NCBI GenBank assembly: GCA_946887025.1
Contig: CAMPJY010000103.1
Location: 1 to 10,339, forward strand
DNA length: 10,339 bases
Source of the DNA: an uncultured Salinimicrobium sp.
GTDB lineage: Bacteria > Bacteroidota > Bacteroidia > Flavobacteriales > Flavobacteriaceae
Direction of reading: 5' to 3'
Both the position numbers and the translations under genes were made by a program. The notes under the pieces are model-generated. The model was not told where the DNA came from, did no database searches, and saw only the letters and a list, made by a program, of their open reading frames with translations. This document shows positions 1 to 6,513 of the stretch, piece after piece. Within the stretch, counting starts at the first letter, position 1. Every line of letters starts with the position of its first letter.

Positions 1-2
1 TA

Positions 3-56
3 TTGGAGGGGCAGGTACAGGATACCGAAGACCTGCAGCTGGATTCGGTAGAATAA
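3..56 (+). CDS. C-terminal end of an unidentified protein (partial, 5' end outside window)
   Basis: An open frame enters from the left edge and ends at the TAA at 54-56, giving the tail LEGQVQDTEDLQLDSVE. It is acidic and polar, with no motif that identifies a family. The reason to accept it as a real gene end is the strong intrinsic terminator starting 14 nt after the stop on the same strand. The other two forward frames either stop at 49-51 or run on without a plausible gene end. Function cannot be assigned from 17 residues. Confidence 0.55.
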   Translation: MEGQVQDTEDLQLDSVE

Positions 57-69
57 TTTTTGAAGAATG

Positions 70-102
70 CTTCCGGTTTAGGAAAAAACCGGAAGTTTTT
101 TT
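70..102 (+). terminator. Rho-independent terminator of the left-edge gene
   Basis: A perfect 10-bp stem (CTTCCGGTTT at 70-79 with AAACCGGAAG at 86-95) closes a 6-nt loop and is followed by seven T residues at 96-102. It lies 14 nt after the stop at 54-56 and 33 nt before the deacetylase ATG, so it ends the upstream transcript and implies the deacetylase has its own promoter. The best candidate I see for that promoter is the imperfect TATCTTTA at 102-109, which is weak. Confidence 0.9.
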
Positions 103-134
103 ATCTTTAAAAAGGTTGATTCGGTGTATTGATC

Positions 135-845
135 ATGCTGGCAAAGATCCCTTTCCTGTTAAAATATTTACTCCCCCATCGTATCTGGAAATTTCCTTCA
201 GACGAAAAAGCTATTTACCTGAGCTTCGATGACGGGCCTATTCCCGAAGTCACTCCCTGGGTGCTGGAACAATTGAAAACCTATAATGCAAAGGCCAGCT
301 TTTTCTGTATTGGCGACAATATTCGGAAACATCCTGAGGTGTTCAGGGAAATACTGGCAGAAGGCCATTCCATTGGAAATCATACGTACAACCATCTTAA
401 TGGCTGGATGACTTCCACCGAGAAATATGTTTCGAATGTTTTACAGGCTCAGGAGGAGATCGAAAGTTTTGAAAATTCCGAAAGCTCCGTCAAACTCTTC
501 CGCCCTCCCTATGGCAGGTTAACAGAAAAACAGGCGAGACTTCTTCGGAAAAAAGGGTTCAGCATTGTCATGTGGGAAGTTTTGAGCATGGATTACGACC
601 ATAGGATCACCCCTGAAAAATGCCGTCAGAATGTATTGAAGAATGCGGATCCGGGAAGTATCATCGTATTTCACGACAGCCTGAAGGCTGAAAAGAATCT
701 GAAAGCGGTCCTCCCCAAAGTACTTCAGTACTACTTAGAAAAAGGCTATGCTTTCCGTGCGATCAATGGACATTTGGAGGGATTCCCTTCAGGAAAATCG
801 AAAAGCAACGGAGGATCTAAACGTATTCCTGAATTAAACCGATAA
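135..845 (+). CDS. Polysaccharide deacetylase family protein (NodB homology domain, CE4)
   Basis: This is a 236-residue metal-dependent carbohydrate deacetylase of the NodB/CE4 type. Family members remove N- or O-acetyl groups from chitooligosaccharide, peptidoglycan or exopolysaccharide. Counting from the ATG at 135, the motifs appear in order: SFDDGP (30-35, catalytic base and metal-binding Asp), H-x3-H in GNHTYNH (His83 and His87, metal ligands), RPPYG (123-127), a tryptophan segment VMWEVLSMD (about 145-153) and IVFHDS (177-182, catalytic His). All catalytic motifs are intact. There is no convincing signal peptide; the N-terminus is hydrophobic but short. A TTG two codons upstream (129) is in frame; I prefer the ATG at 135. 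The 3' end overlaps the convergent thioredoxin-like gene by 29 bp. The exact substrate cannot be told from sequence; a cytoplasmic or peripheral cell-envelope role is possible. Confidence 0.9.
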   Translation: MLAKIPFLLKYLLPHRIWKFPSDEKAIYLSFDDGPIPEVTPWVLEQLKTYNAKASFFCIGDNIRKHPEVFREILAEGHSIGNHTYNHLNGWMTSTEKYVSNVLQAQEEIESFENSESSVKLFRPPYGRLTEKQARLLRKKGFSIVMWEVLSMDYDHRITPEKCRQNVLKNADPGSIIVFHDSLKAEKNLKAVLPKVLQYYLEKGYAFRAINGHLEGFPSGKSKSNGGSKRIPELNR

Positions 846-1113
846 GTGTGTTGGCATCCTGCTCCCCGCTCTGCCGCCATTTCATTTCCCCTTCCTTGTA
901 GATCATCAGGGTGGGCAGTCCTTTGACCCGCAGGGCTTCTGCGAGTTCGGAATTCTTATCCACATCGATTTTGATCACTTTCGCCTTGTCTCCAAGGGCT
1001 GCGGCCACATCTCTTAGTACAGGATGCATGGCCACCGAGGCTTCGTTCCATTCGGTATAAAAGTCCAGAAGTACAGGAACGCGCAGGTCTATTAATTCCC
1101 CAAATTTTGACAT
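817..1113 (-). CDS. Thioredoxin-fold protein lacking the CxxC active site
   Basis: This 98-residue protein has the length and fold pattern of thioredoxin: the strand VPVLLDFYTEW, the helix after it, KVIKIDVDKN, and the cis-proline loop KGLPTLMIYKEG (residues about 64-75). At the place of the canonical WCGPC it reads WNEAS (residues 22-26), and the protein has no cysteine at all, so it cannot do thiol-disulfide exchange. The conserved Trp before the motif, the Asp in DFYTEW, the Pro of HPVL and the cis-Pro remain, which argues for a preserved fold and a binding role instead of decay. No signal peptide is seen, so it is probably cytoplasmic. It lies 85 bp downstream of the metallophosphoesterase on the same strand and overlaps the deacetylase tail to tail by 29 bp. 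The start ATG is the only plausible one. The family is confident; the role is unknown. Confidence 0.88.
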   Translation of the reverse strand: MSKFGELIDLRVPVLLDFYTEWNEASVAMHPVLRDVAAALGDKAKVIKIDVDKNSELAEALRVKGLPTLMIYKEGEMKWRQSGEQDANTLIGLIQEYV

Positions 1114-1137
1114 ATTCCCAATGTATTAGAGGGTTTC

Positions 1138-1171
1138 AGGGATCACACGCCACAACAGCCTGTGAATCCCC
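1138..1171 (-). other. Hairpin in the leader of the thioredoxin-like gene
   Basis: Read on the minus strand, GGGGATTCACA (1171-1161) can pair with TGTGATCCCT (1147-1138), giving ten pairs (one of them G-U) with one bulged base, around a 13-nt loop. It sits 25 nt before the start codon of the gene at 1113. No T-run follows it, so it does not look like a terminator for the phosphoesterase. It may be an RNA stability or translation control element, or chance. Confidence 0.35.
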
Positions 1172-1176
1172 GAAAT

Positions 1177-1184
1177 CAAATATA
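1177..1184 (-). promoter_or_regulatory. Candidate -7 box for the thioredoxin-like gene
   Basis: On the minus strand the octamer TATATTTG matches the Bacteroidota -7 consensus TAnnTTTG. It would start a transcript near 1170, about 57 nt before the ATG and including the leader hairpin. No TTG lies 17-23 nt upstream, so the -33 half is missing, and the site may be chance in an AT-rich gap. Confidence 0.3.
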
Positions 1185-1198
1185 ACAAAATATTTGGT

Positions 1199-2422
1199 TT
1201 AGGCTGGTTTTGAACCCTTTCGAAGTTCTATAACTGAAACTTCGGGCCAGATTCCCACCCTTCCGGGGTAAGCAAGATATCCAAAACCCCGGTTTACGTT
1301 GATATAGCGACCGAATTCTTCATAGATCCCCGCCCAGTTTTCATAGCGATACTGTACTGGGCTCCAGCGGAACCATCCGGGAATCTCAATTCCAAATTGC
1401 ATTCCATGCGTATGCCCGCTCAGGGTGAGATGATATTTCTTTGGATCTGATTTTATCCTCTCCTGCCAGTACGAGGGATCATGGGATAACAGGATTTTGA
1501 AATCCTCTTCTTTCAATCCTTCAGACGCCATGTCGATATCTCCCGCCTTCTTAAAACCTCCCGCACCCCAGTTCTCCACTCCCACTATGGCAATGCGCTG
1601 CCCGTCCTTCTCCAGGAAACGGTGTTCGTTCAGCAAAAGTTTCCAGCCCATCTCCCTGTGAACATTCTTTAGTGCGGAAAGATTAGCCTTTTTGGCTTCA
1701 GGAGAAGGCCACTCGGCATAATCGCCATAGTCGTGGTTCCCCAGTACCGAATATACCCCATCGTTCGCTTTTAATCCTCCGAAACGTGCTATCCAGCCTT
1801 CCATTTCAGAAGCCTTGTTATTGACCAGGTCACCGGTGAAAAAGATCACGTCACTCTGCTGTTCATTGAGCAGGTCAATCCCGTACTGTATCTTTTCAGG
1901 ATTGTCAAAACTGCCAGAGTGTACGTCGCTGATCTGGCTGATGCGGTACCCGTCAAAGGCATCCGGCAGATCTTCGAAATAGAGAGTGTATTTTAAGACC
2001 CTGAAGTTATAGCGTCCCTGGTACATCCCATACAGAAACGATGCAAAAGGTATTGCTGCTATTCCCAGCGCAAGCCGGCTGAGGAAAAGCCTTCTGGAAG
2101 GAATGGAAAAGTCATCCCCCGAATGGGTTAATTTGTTGAACCCGGCAACTATTACCCGGATTATGTCCTCTCCGAAAAGCAGGACGAACATCAGAATCTT
2201 CGGGACAAAAAATGCGAGGAAAAAACCAATGGCATAACTCCTGGCCCCGGTGAGGGCATTGCCTTCGGGTACGTTCCACTGATAGATGAGATTGGCAAGC
2301 ACCCCCAGGGAAAAAAACAGGTATATATAGTAGATCCAGCTATGACGGCTTACGGTTTTAAAGGCCTGATAAGCGTAAATATCCAGAACAATGTAAATTC
2401 CAATAAAAATTATCCAGCGCAT
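1199..2422 (-). CDS. Membrane-anchored metallophosphoesterase (YkuE/YaeI-like calcineurin family)
   Basis: The 407-residue protein has an N-terminal membrane part (hydrophobic segments near 3-21, 29-48, 62-83 and 112-133) followed by a calcineurin-like phosphoesterase domain from about residue 140. All metal-site motifs are present in order: D166-x-H168 (ISDVHSG), G197-D198 (FFTGDLVNN), GNHD (228-231), His314 (LLSHDPSYW) and GHTHG (336-340). The enzyme should bind two metal ions and hydrolyse a phosphoester. Relatives act on envelope phospholipid or lipid-linked phosphates, but the substrate here is inferred only. Just before the catalytic domain lies S-R-R-L-F-L-S (109-115), a twin-arginine-like motif joined to a hydrophobic stretch, although it is preceded by about three membrane segments. 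It is divergent from polA (183 bp between starts) and upstream of the thioredoxin-like gene. The ATG at 2422 is supported by the membrane segment that begins at once. Confidence 0.92.
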   Translation of the reverse strand: MRWIIFIGIYIVLDIYAYQAFKTVSRHSWIYYIYLFFSLGVLANLIYQWNVPEGNALTGARSYAIGFFLAFFVPKILMFVLLFGEDIIRVIVAGFNKLTHSGDDFSIPSRRLFLSRLALGIAAIPFASFLYGMYQGRYNFRVLKYTLYFEDLPDAFDGYRISQISDVHSGSFDNPEKIQYGIDLLNEQQSDVIFFTGDLVNNKASEMEGWIARFGGLKANDGVYSVLGNHDYGDYAEWPSPEAKKANLSALKNVHREMGWKLLLNEHRFLEKDGQRIAIVGVENWGAGGFKKAGDIDMASEGLKEEDFKILLSHDPSYWQERIKSDPKKYHLTLSGHTHGMQFGIEIPGWFRWSPVQYRYENWAGIYEEFGRYINVNRGFGYLAYPGRVGIWPEVSVIELRKGSKPA

Positions 2423-2533
2423 GGGTTCTAAAAGTAAAAAGGCCGAAAGATAATTTATTCACGGCCAACATTCCTGTTTCTCCATGCAATTAATATACCC
2501 TTCCTGCACGATTATCCTTTTCCGGGGAAGAAA

Positions 2534-2564
2534 TTGCCACAATGCCATTTACTTTGTAGTTTTG
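2534..2564 (+). promoter_or_regulatory. polA promoter, Bacteroidota type
   Basis: TTG at 2534-2536 and TAGTTTTG at 2557-2564 are separated by 20 nt, matching the flavobacterial pattern TTG-N17-23-TAnnTTTG. Transcription would start near 2571, leaving a leader of about 35 nt before the ATG at 2606. This also shows that the in-frame TTG at 2534 is a promoter element and not the polA start. Confidence 0.7.
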
Positions 2565-2605
2565 AGGAAACTGAAAAATTCACAATTTCCAGATATTCTT
2601 TTCCC

Positions 2606-5428
2606 ATGGCCGAGCAGAAACGCCTTTTTTTACTTGACGCATATGCCCTGATATTCAGGGGATACTATGCTTTTATTAATAACCCCATAGTTAATTCGAA
2701 AGGTCTGGATACCTCCGCCATAATGGGATTCACCAATTCCCTTTTTGACGTGATCAGAAGGGAAAAACCTGACCATCTGGCGGTCTGCTTTGACAAGGAA
2801 GGCAGCGTGGCGAGGACGGAGCTATATGAAGCTTACAAAGGTCATCGCGATGCCACCCCGGAGCCTATTCTGCAGGCCATTCCATATATACAGCAAATCC
2901 TGGAGGCCATGCATATTCCCGTGATGGTGCAGCCCGGCTGTGAGGCGGACGATGTGATAGGTACCCTCGCCAAACAGGCCGAGAAAGAAGGTTATTGTGT
3001 TTATATGGTGACCCCTGACAAGGATTTTGCCCAGCTGGTTTCTGAAAATATTTTCATGTACCGCCCTGCACGTATGGGGAACGGGATAGAGATCTGGGGT
3101 ATTCCTGAAGTTAAGAAAAAATTTGAAGTGGAACGCCCTGAGCAGGTCATTGATTTTCTGGGAATGATGGGAGATGCTGTGGACAATATTCCGGGACTTC
3201 CCGGAGTGGGAGAAAAAACTGCCAAGAAATTCATCAAAGAGTTTGGCAGCATGGAAAACCTGCTGGCCAACACGCATCAGCTTAAGGGAAAAATGCGGGA
3301 AAAGGTAGAAGCAAACGCCGAACTGGGACTGCTTTCCAAAAAACTCGCTGCCATCATGTGCGACTGTGATGTGAAATTTCACGCCGAGGATTTTGAACTT
3401 TCCATGCCGGACAGCCAGAAGGTGCAGGAGATCTTTGAGGAACTGGAATTCAGAAGGCTTAAGGAGCAATTCCTGAAAATATTTTCCGGGGAGGATACTT
3501 CGGGGCGCACCGCCTCCTCCATAGTTGGCACCGCTCCCATGCCTCCCACAGCGGGTTCAGGCCAGTTCTCCCTTTTCGGAGGGGAAGCTGCAGAAGGTGT
3601 GGAAGAGGTTTCAGGCCGTCGGACTATTCAAAATCTGCCGCACGTATACCAGAGCGTGGCACCCGGGATGGCGATGAATTTCTTCGTACTGAACCTGATG
3701 AAACAGAGCAGCGTCTGTTTCGATCTGACTACCGACAGCCTGAATCCCCTTTCCGCAGAGATCATCGGGATTGCCTTTTCCTGGGAAATCGGGAAAGGAT
3801 ATTATGTCCCTCTCCCCGCCGACAGGACGGAAGCTCAGGAGACCATCGAGCTGCTGCGCCCTTTCTTTGAATCGGAGAGTATTGAAAAGATAGGCCAGAA
3901 CCTGAAGAAGGATATCGAGGTGCTCGCTAAATACAATGTACAGCTGGAAGGCCCGCTGTTCGATACCATGATTGCGCATTACCTGATAAATCCGGATATG
4001 CGCCACGGACTGGATGTGCTGGCGGAAACTTATCTTAACTATACTCCCGTATTTCTTGAGGAGTTGCTCGGAAAAGGAAAACAGCAAAAGACCATGCGCA
4101 GTATTCCTTTAGACAAACAAACCGAATTTGCTGCCGAGGATGCGGATGTCATTCTTCAGCTGAAGCAGCATTTTTCAAAGGAGCTGAAGGAAACAAATAC
4201 CGAAAAACTTTTTAATGAGATCGAGATCCCGCTGGTAAAGGTGTTGGCTTCCATGGAATTGGAAGGGATAAACCTGGACGAGGATTTTCTGAAGGAGCTT
4301 TCCGAAGTCCTGGATAAGGATATCTGTGCTTTGGAAGCAGAGATTTACGCCTCAGCAGGCGAGGAATTTAATATTGGCTCCCCAAAACAATTGGGAATCA
4401 TTCTTTTCGAAAAGCTGAAACTGGTAGAAAAGCCCAAGAAGACTAAAACCGGGCAATATTCCACAGGAGAGGAAATTCTTTCCGTTTTGGCGCAGGAGCA
4501 TCAAATTGTACAGCAGGTACTGGATTACAGAGGGCTGGTGAAGCTGAAGAACACTTATGTGGACGCCCTGCCCCTGCAGGTGGAGAAAAGCACGGGGAGG
4601 GTGCATACCGATTATATGCAGACCGTCGCAGCGACAGGCAGGTTGAGCTCCAACAATCCGAACCTGCAGAACATCCCCATCCGGACCGAGAGGGGAAGGC
4701 AGATCCGCAAAGCCTTTATTCCAAGGGACGAGGATCACGTTTTGCTGGCGGCGGATTACTCGCAGATAGAACTGCGAATTATCGCTGCCCTGAGTCAGGA
4801 GGAAAACATGATTAAGGCCTTCCAGGAGAACCAGGATATCCATGCCTCCACTGCAGCCAATGTGTTCCACATCCCCATTGAAGAAGTCACCCGGGAAATG
4901 AGGAGCAACGCCAAAAGTGTGAACTTCGGGATCATCTACGGGGTATCGGCTTTTGGCCTAAGCAACCAGACCAGCCTTTCCCGTGGGGAAGCCAAGGAAC
5001 TGATCGACACTTATTACAAGACCTACCCCAAACTTCGTCACTTTATCAGTGAGCAGGTACAGTCTGCCCGTGAAAATGGCTACGTTCAAACCGTGCTGGG
5101 GCGTCGTCGTTATCTTCGCGACATCAATTCCCGCAATGCCGTGGTGAGAGGTGCCGCTGAAAGGAACGCCGTGAATGCTCCCATTCAGGGAAGTGCCGCC
5201 GATATCATTAAACTGGCAATGATAAATATTCATCGACGTCTAAATGAAGGAAACTACAGAACCAAGATGCTGCTGCAGGTACATGATGAACTGGTGTTCG
5301 ATGTGTATAAGCCCGAGCTGGAGGAAATCAAGGTTTTGATCAAGACAGAAATGGAAAAAGCCTATATCCTGGATGTTCCTCTGGAAGTTGATATGGGAGT
5401 CGGGGCTGATTGGCTCGAGGCGCATTAA
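2606..5428 (+). CDS. polA: DNA polymerase I
   Basis: This 940-residue family A polymerase (E. coli 928) fills gaps and removes RNA primers in replication and repair. The 5' nuclease domain (1-300) is complete: D11, D63, E113/D115/D116 in GCEADDVIG, D138/D140 in TPDKDF, D190/D193 in MGDAVDNIPG, then the helix-hairpin-helix VGEKTAKKF. A flexible linker (about 300-365) carries QFSLF (320-324), resembling a sliding-clamp motif. The 3'-5' exonuclease fold (366-545) is degenerate: D373, D436 and D512 remain, but the second acidic residue of FDTET is Thr375 and the catalytic Tyr is Phe508. The polymerase domain is intact: TGRLSSNNPNLQNIP, D717 in DYSQIELR, R766/K770/F774/Y778 of the O-helix, and HDE with D894. 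Phe774 is the E. coli-like residue. The ATG at 2606 is chosen because an in-frame extension to 2534 would run through the promoter. A bidirectional hairpin ends the gene. Confidence 0.97.
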   Translation: MAEQKRLFLLDAYALIFRGYYAFINNPIVNSKGLDTSAIMGFTNSLFDVIRREKPDHLAVCFDKEGSVARTELYEAYKGHRDATPEPILQAIPYIQQILEAMHIPVMVQPGCEADDVIGTLAKQAEKEGYCVYMVTPDKDFAQLVSENIFMYRPARMGNGIEIWGIPEVKKKFEVERPEQVIDFLGMMGDAVDNIPGLPGVGEKTAKKFIKEFGSMENLLANTHQLKGKMREKVEANAELGLLSKKLAAIMCDCDVKFHAEDFELSMPDSQKVQEIFEELEFRRLKEQFLKIFSGEDTSGRTASSIVGTAPMPPTAGSGQFSLFGGEAAEGVEEVSGRRTIQNLPHVYQSVAPGMAMNFFVLNLMKQSSVCFDLTTDSLNPLSAEIIGIAFSWEIGKGYYVPLPADRTEAQETIELLRPFFESESIEKIGQNLKKDIEVLAKYNVQLEGPLFDTMIAHYLINPDMRHGLDVLAETYLNYTPVFLEELLGKGKQQKTMRSIPLDKQTEFAAEDADVILQLKQHFSKELKETNTEKLFNEIEIPLVKVLASMELEGINLDEDFLKELSEVLDKDICALEAEIYASAGEEFNIGSPKQLGIILFEKLKLVEKPKKTKTGQYSTGEEILSVLAQEHQIVQQVLDYRGLVKLKNTYVDALPLQVEKSTGRVHTDYMQTVAATGRLSSNNPNLQNIPIRTERGRQIRKAFIPRDEDHVLLAADYSQIELRIIAALSQEENMIKAFQENQDIHASTAANVFHIPIEEVTREMRSNAKSVNFGIIYGVSAFGLSNQTSLSRGEAKELIDTYYKTYPKLRHFISEQVQSARENGYVQTVLGRRRYLRDINSRNAVVRGAAERNAVNAPIQGSAADIIKLAMINIHRRLNEGNYRTKMLLQVHDELVFDVYKPELEEIKVLIKTEMEKAYILDVPLEVDMGVGADWLEAH

Positions 5429-5461
5429 TAAGGAACCTGAATTCCCTTTAGTTCTAAAAAC

Positions 5462-5494
5462 AAAGACCCCGAAAGAAAACTTCGGGGTCTTTTT
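5462..5494. terminator. Bidirectional intrinsic terminator between polA and the lipoprotein gene
   Basis: A perfect 12-bp stem (AAAGACCCCGAA at 5462-5473 with TTCGGGGTCTTT at 5481-5492) closes a 7-nt loop. It is followed by T residues at 5490-5494 on the plus strand. On the minus strand the run after the stem is TTTGTTTTT. It sits 33 nt after the polA stop and 22 nt after the convergent lipoprotein stop, so one hairpin can end both transcripts. Confidence 0.92.
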
Positions 5495-5515
5495 ATAGAG
5501 GGGGGCAAATAATTC

Positions 5516-6100
5516 CTATTCCTTCTTGTATAGCATAGTCACCGCACCCACACTGGTTGCTCCGGTGGGAGAAACAAAATCAGGGTTGCTGATGTAGGCT
5601 TTGGCCTCAGCATAGGTAAGCTCCATTTCTAAAAACTCTTCCCCATTCTCTTCGTATACATCAATGGTCCTGTTTTCAGATGAAGAAATACCCTGGAAAG
5701 TGAAATTCACTGTCAAAACATTCCCATCTACTACGTAATCGGCAGAATACGTACCTGCATCGCAGGCCATGGCACCGGACTCTGTTTCAAAAAATAGTCT
5801 CGCCTGCCTGGTAGTCACCTTTCCGTTAAGGTCAAAATTGAAATACATACTTTCAAAACAGGTTGTTTCAGTCAATATATCTTTACTTTCGACTGAATTC
5901 AGGTCCAGATCCACAGGTACGTCCAGTGAATTCATTGATACCAGATTCCATTTTCCCACCAGGTCTTCGGACTGGATATCATAGGTCTGATGAAGCCCTT
6001 CCGTAACTTCATTTGAAGATTCCTCAATAGCAGGATCTTCGGCCGAGCAGGCCACAAAAAGTGGCGCAAGCATTCCCAATAGCATTATTTTTTTCATCAT
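5516..6100 (-). CDS. Lipocalin-like lipoprotein, probably outer-membrane or surface exposed
   Basis: The protein is 194 residues. It starts with a type II signal peptide: MMKK, a hydrophobic core, and the lipobox LFVAC with Cys18 as the lipidation site. The residues after the cysteine (SAEDPAIEESSNE) are rich in Glu and Asp, as in the Bacteroidota lipoprotein export signal that sends lipoproteins to the cell surface; the match is loose. The mature domain has the lipocalin-like opening LVGKWNLVSMN (GxW at 49-51), alternating strands, and two cysteines (Cys81 and Cys113) that could form a disulfide. Proteins of this kind are common in Flavobacteriaceae and mostly have no known ligand, so no function is assigned. 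The gene converges on polA and shares its terminator. Either of two adjacent ATG codons (6100 or 6097) may start it. Two candidate promoters lie upstream. Confidence 0.85.
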   Translation of the reverse strand: MMKKIMLLGMLAPLFVACSAEDPAIEESSNEVTEGLHQTYDIQSEDLVGKWNLVSMNSLDVPVDLDLNSVESKDILTETTCFESMYFNFDLNGKVTTRQARLFFETESGAMACDAGTYSADYVVDGNVLTVNFTFQGISSSENRTIDVYEENGEEFLEMELTYAEAKAYISNPDFVSPTGATSVGAVTMLYKKE

Positions 6101-6151
6101 CTTCGTAACCTTCTAGTTTTTAACTTTTTATTAAGCTTTTCTTAGCGGGGA

Positions 6152-6159
6152 CAAAACTA
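6152..6159 (-). promoter_or_regulatory. Candidate proximal -7 box for the lipoprotein gene
   Basis: The minus-strand octamer TAGTTTTG matches TAnnTTTG and would give a transcript starting near 6146 with a leader of about 45 nt. A good -33 TTG at 17-23 nt is lacking (only a TTTA-like run there), so it is weaker than the distal site at 6238-6269. Confidence 0.4.
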
Positions 6160-6237
6160 CAACAGCAATCTAGTTCTGTAAAGAATTTTAACTTTTTTGT
6201 GTTGTTAAACCTTGATTATGTGTAGTTTGTCGATAAA

Positions 6238-6269
6238 CAAATGTAGGTGCAGGTAATTATTCCTACAAA
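6238..6269 (-). promoter_or_regulatory. Distal promoter, minus strand, likely for the lipoprotein gene
   Basis: On the minus strand TTTG (6269-6266) and TACATTTG (6245-6238) are separated by exactly 20 nt, a full match to the Bacteroidota promoter pattern. The start site would be near 6231, giving a leader of about 130 nt to the lipoprotein ATG. Nothing else is encoded on that strand between, so the lipoprotein gene is the natural target. Confidence 0.6.
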
Positions 6270-6426
6270 TAGATTTAACTTATCACATCCAACATTACCT
6301 GGAATTATTAGCATATAATTGGCAAAAGCAGGCACTCTCCTGGAAGGGTTCATCAGGAAAAACTCAGGGAAATAGAGCGGACTGAGAATCAGAAACTTCA
6401 GCCAAAACAAATTAATGAAATCGGCA
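6270..6426. other. Intergenic stretch with no recognisable feature
   Basis: This middle part of the 413-bp gap between the lipoprotein gene and rplM separates the two divergent promoters. I see no RNA gene, repeat, or convincing coding region. The only long open frame, on the minus strand over 6216-6410, has no family signature and runs through the distal lipoprotein promoter. Confidence 0.5.
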
Positions 6427-6457
6427 TTTGAATTATAAATTTATAATTGTACATTTG
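6427..6457 (+). promoter_or_regulatory. Promoter of the rplM-rpsI operon
   Basis: TTTG at 6427-6430 and TACATTTG at 6450-6457 are separated by 19 nt, a full match to the Bacteroidota consensus. The AT-rich spacer fits a strong ribosomal protein promoter. The start would be near 6464, giving a leader of about 50 nt before the GTG at 6514. Confidence 0.78.
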
Positions 6458-6460
6458 CAC

Positions 6461-6477
6461 CCCTGTTTTATGCAGGG
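6461..6477 (+). other. Small hairpin at the 5' end of the rplM leader
   Basis: CCCTG (6461-6465) can pair with CAGGG (6473-6477) around a 7-nt loop, almost at the predicted transcript start. It is followed by an AU-rich leader with the octamer TTTAATTA repeated at 6487-6494 and 6504-6511, just before the GTG start. L13 controls its own operon in some bacteria, and leader candidates upstream of L13 genes have been proposed in Bacteroidia, so an L13-binding role is possible. It may equally be a 5' stabilising stem. Confidence 0.35.
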
Positions 6478-6513
6478 AAAGGAATGTTTAATTATTAAGT
6501 AAATTTAATTAGT

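Noticed and set aside
129..134. TTG at 129 as the deacetylase start
   Set aside because: An ATG lies two codons downstream at 135, and the added residues carry no conserved feature. The difference is only two residues and cannot be settled by sequence alone.
2445..2452. TATCTTTC on the minus strand as promoter of the phosphoesterase
   Set aside because: One base differs from TAnnTTTG and no TTG lies 17-23 nt upstream; too weak to list as a feature.
2822..3469. 215-codon frame antisense to polA
   Set aside because: It is the mirror of the well-conserved 5' nuclease domain and its translation is rich in His and Phe without any domain; the sense frame explains the sequence fully.
6216..6410. 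Minus-strand open frame of 64 codons in the gap before rplM
   Set aside because: It reads through a consensus promoter, lacks any recognisable motif and is in AT-rich intergenic sequence where such frames arise by chance.
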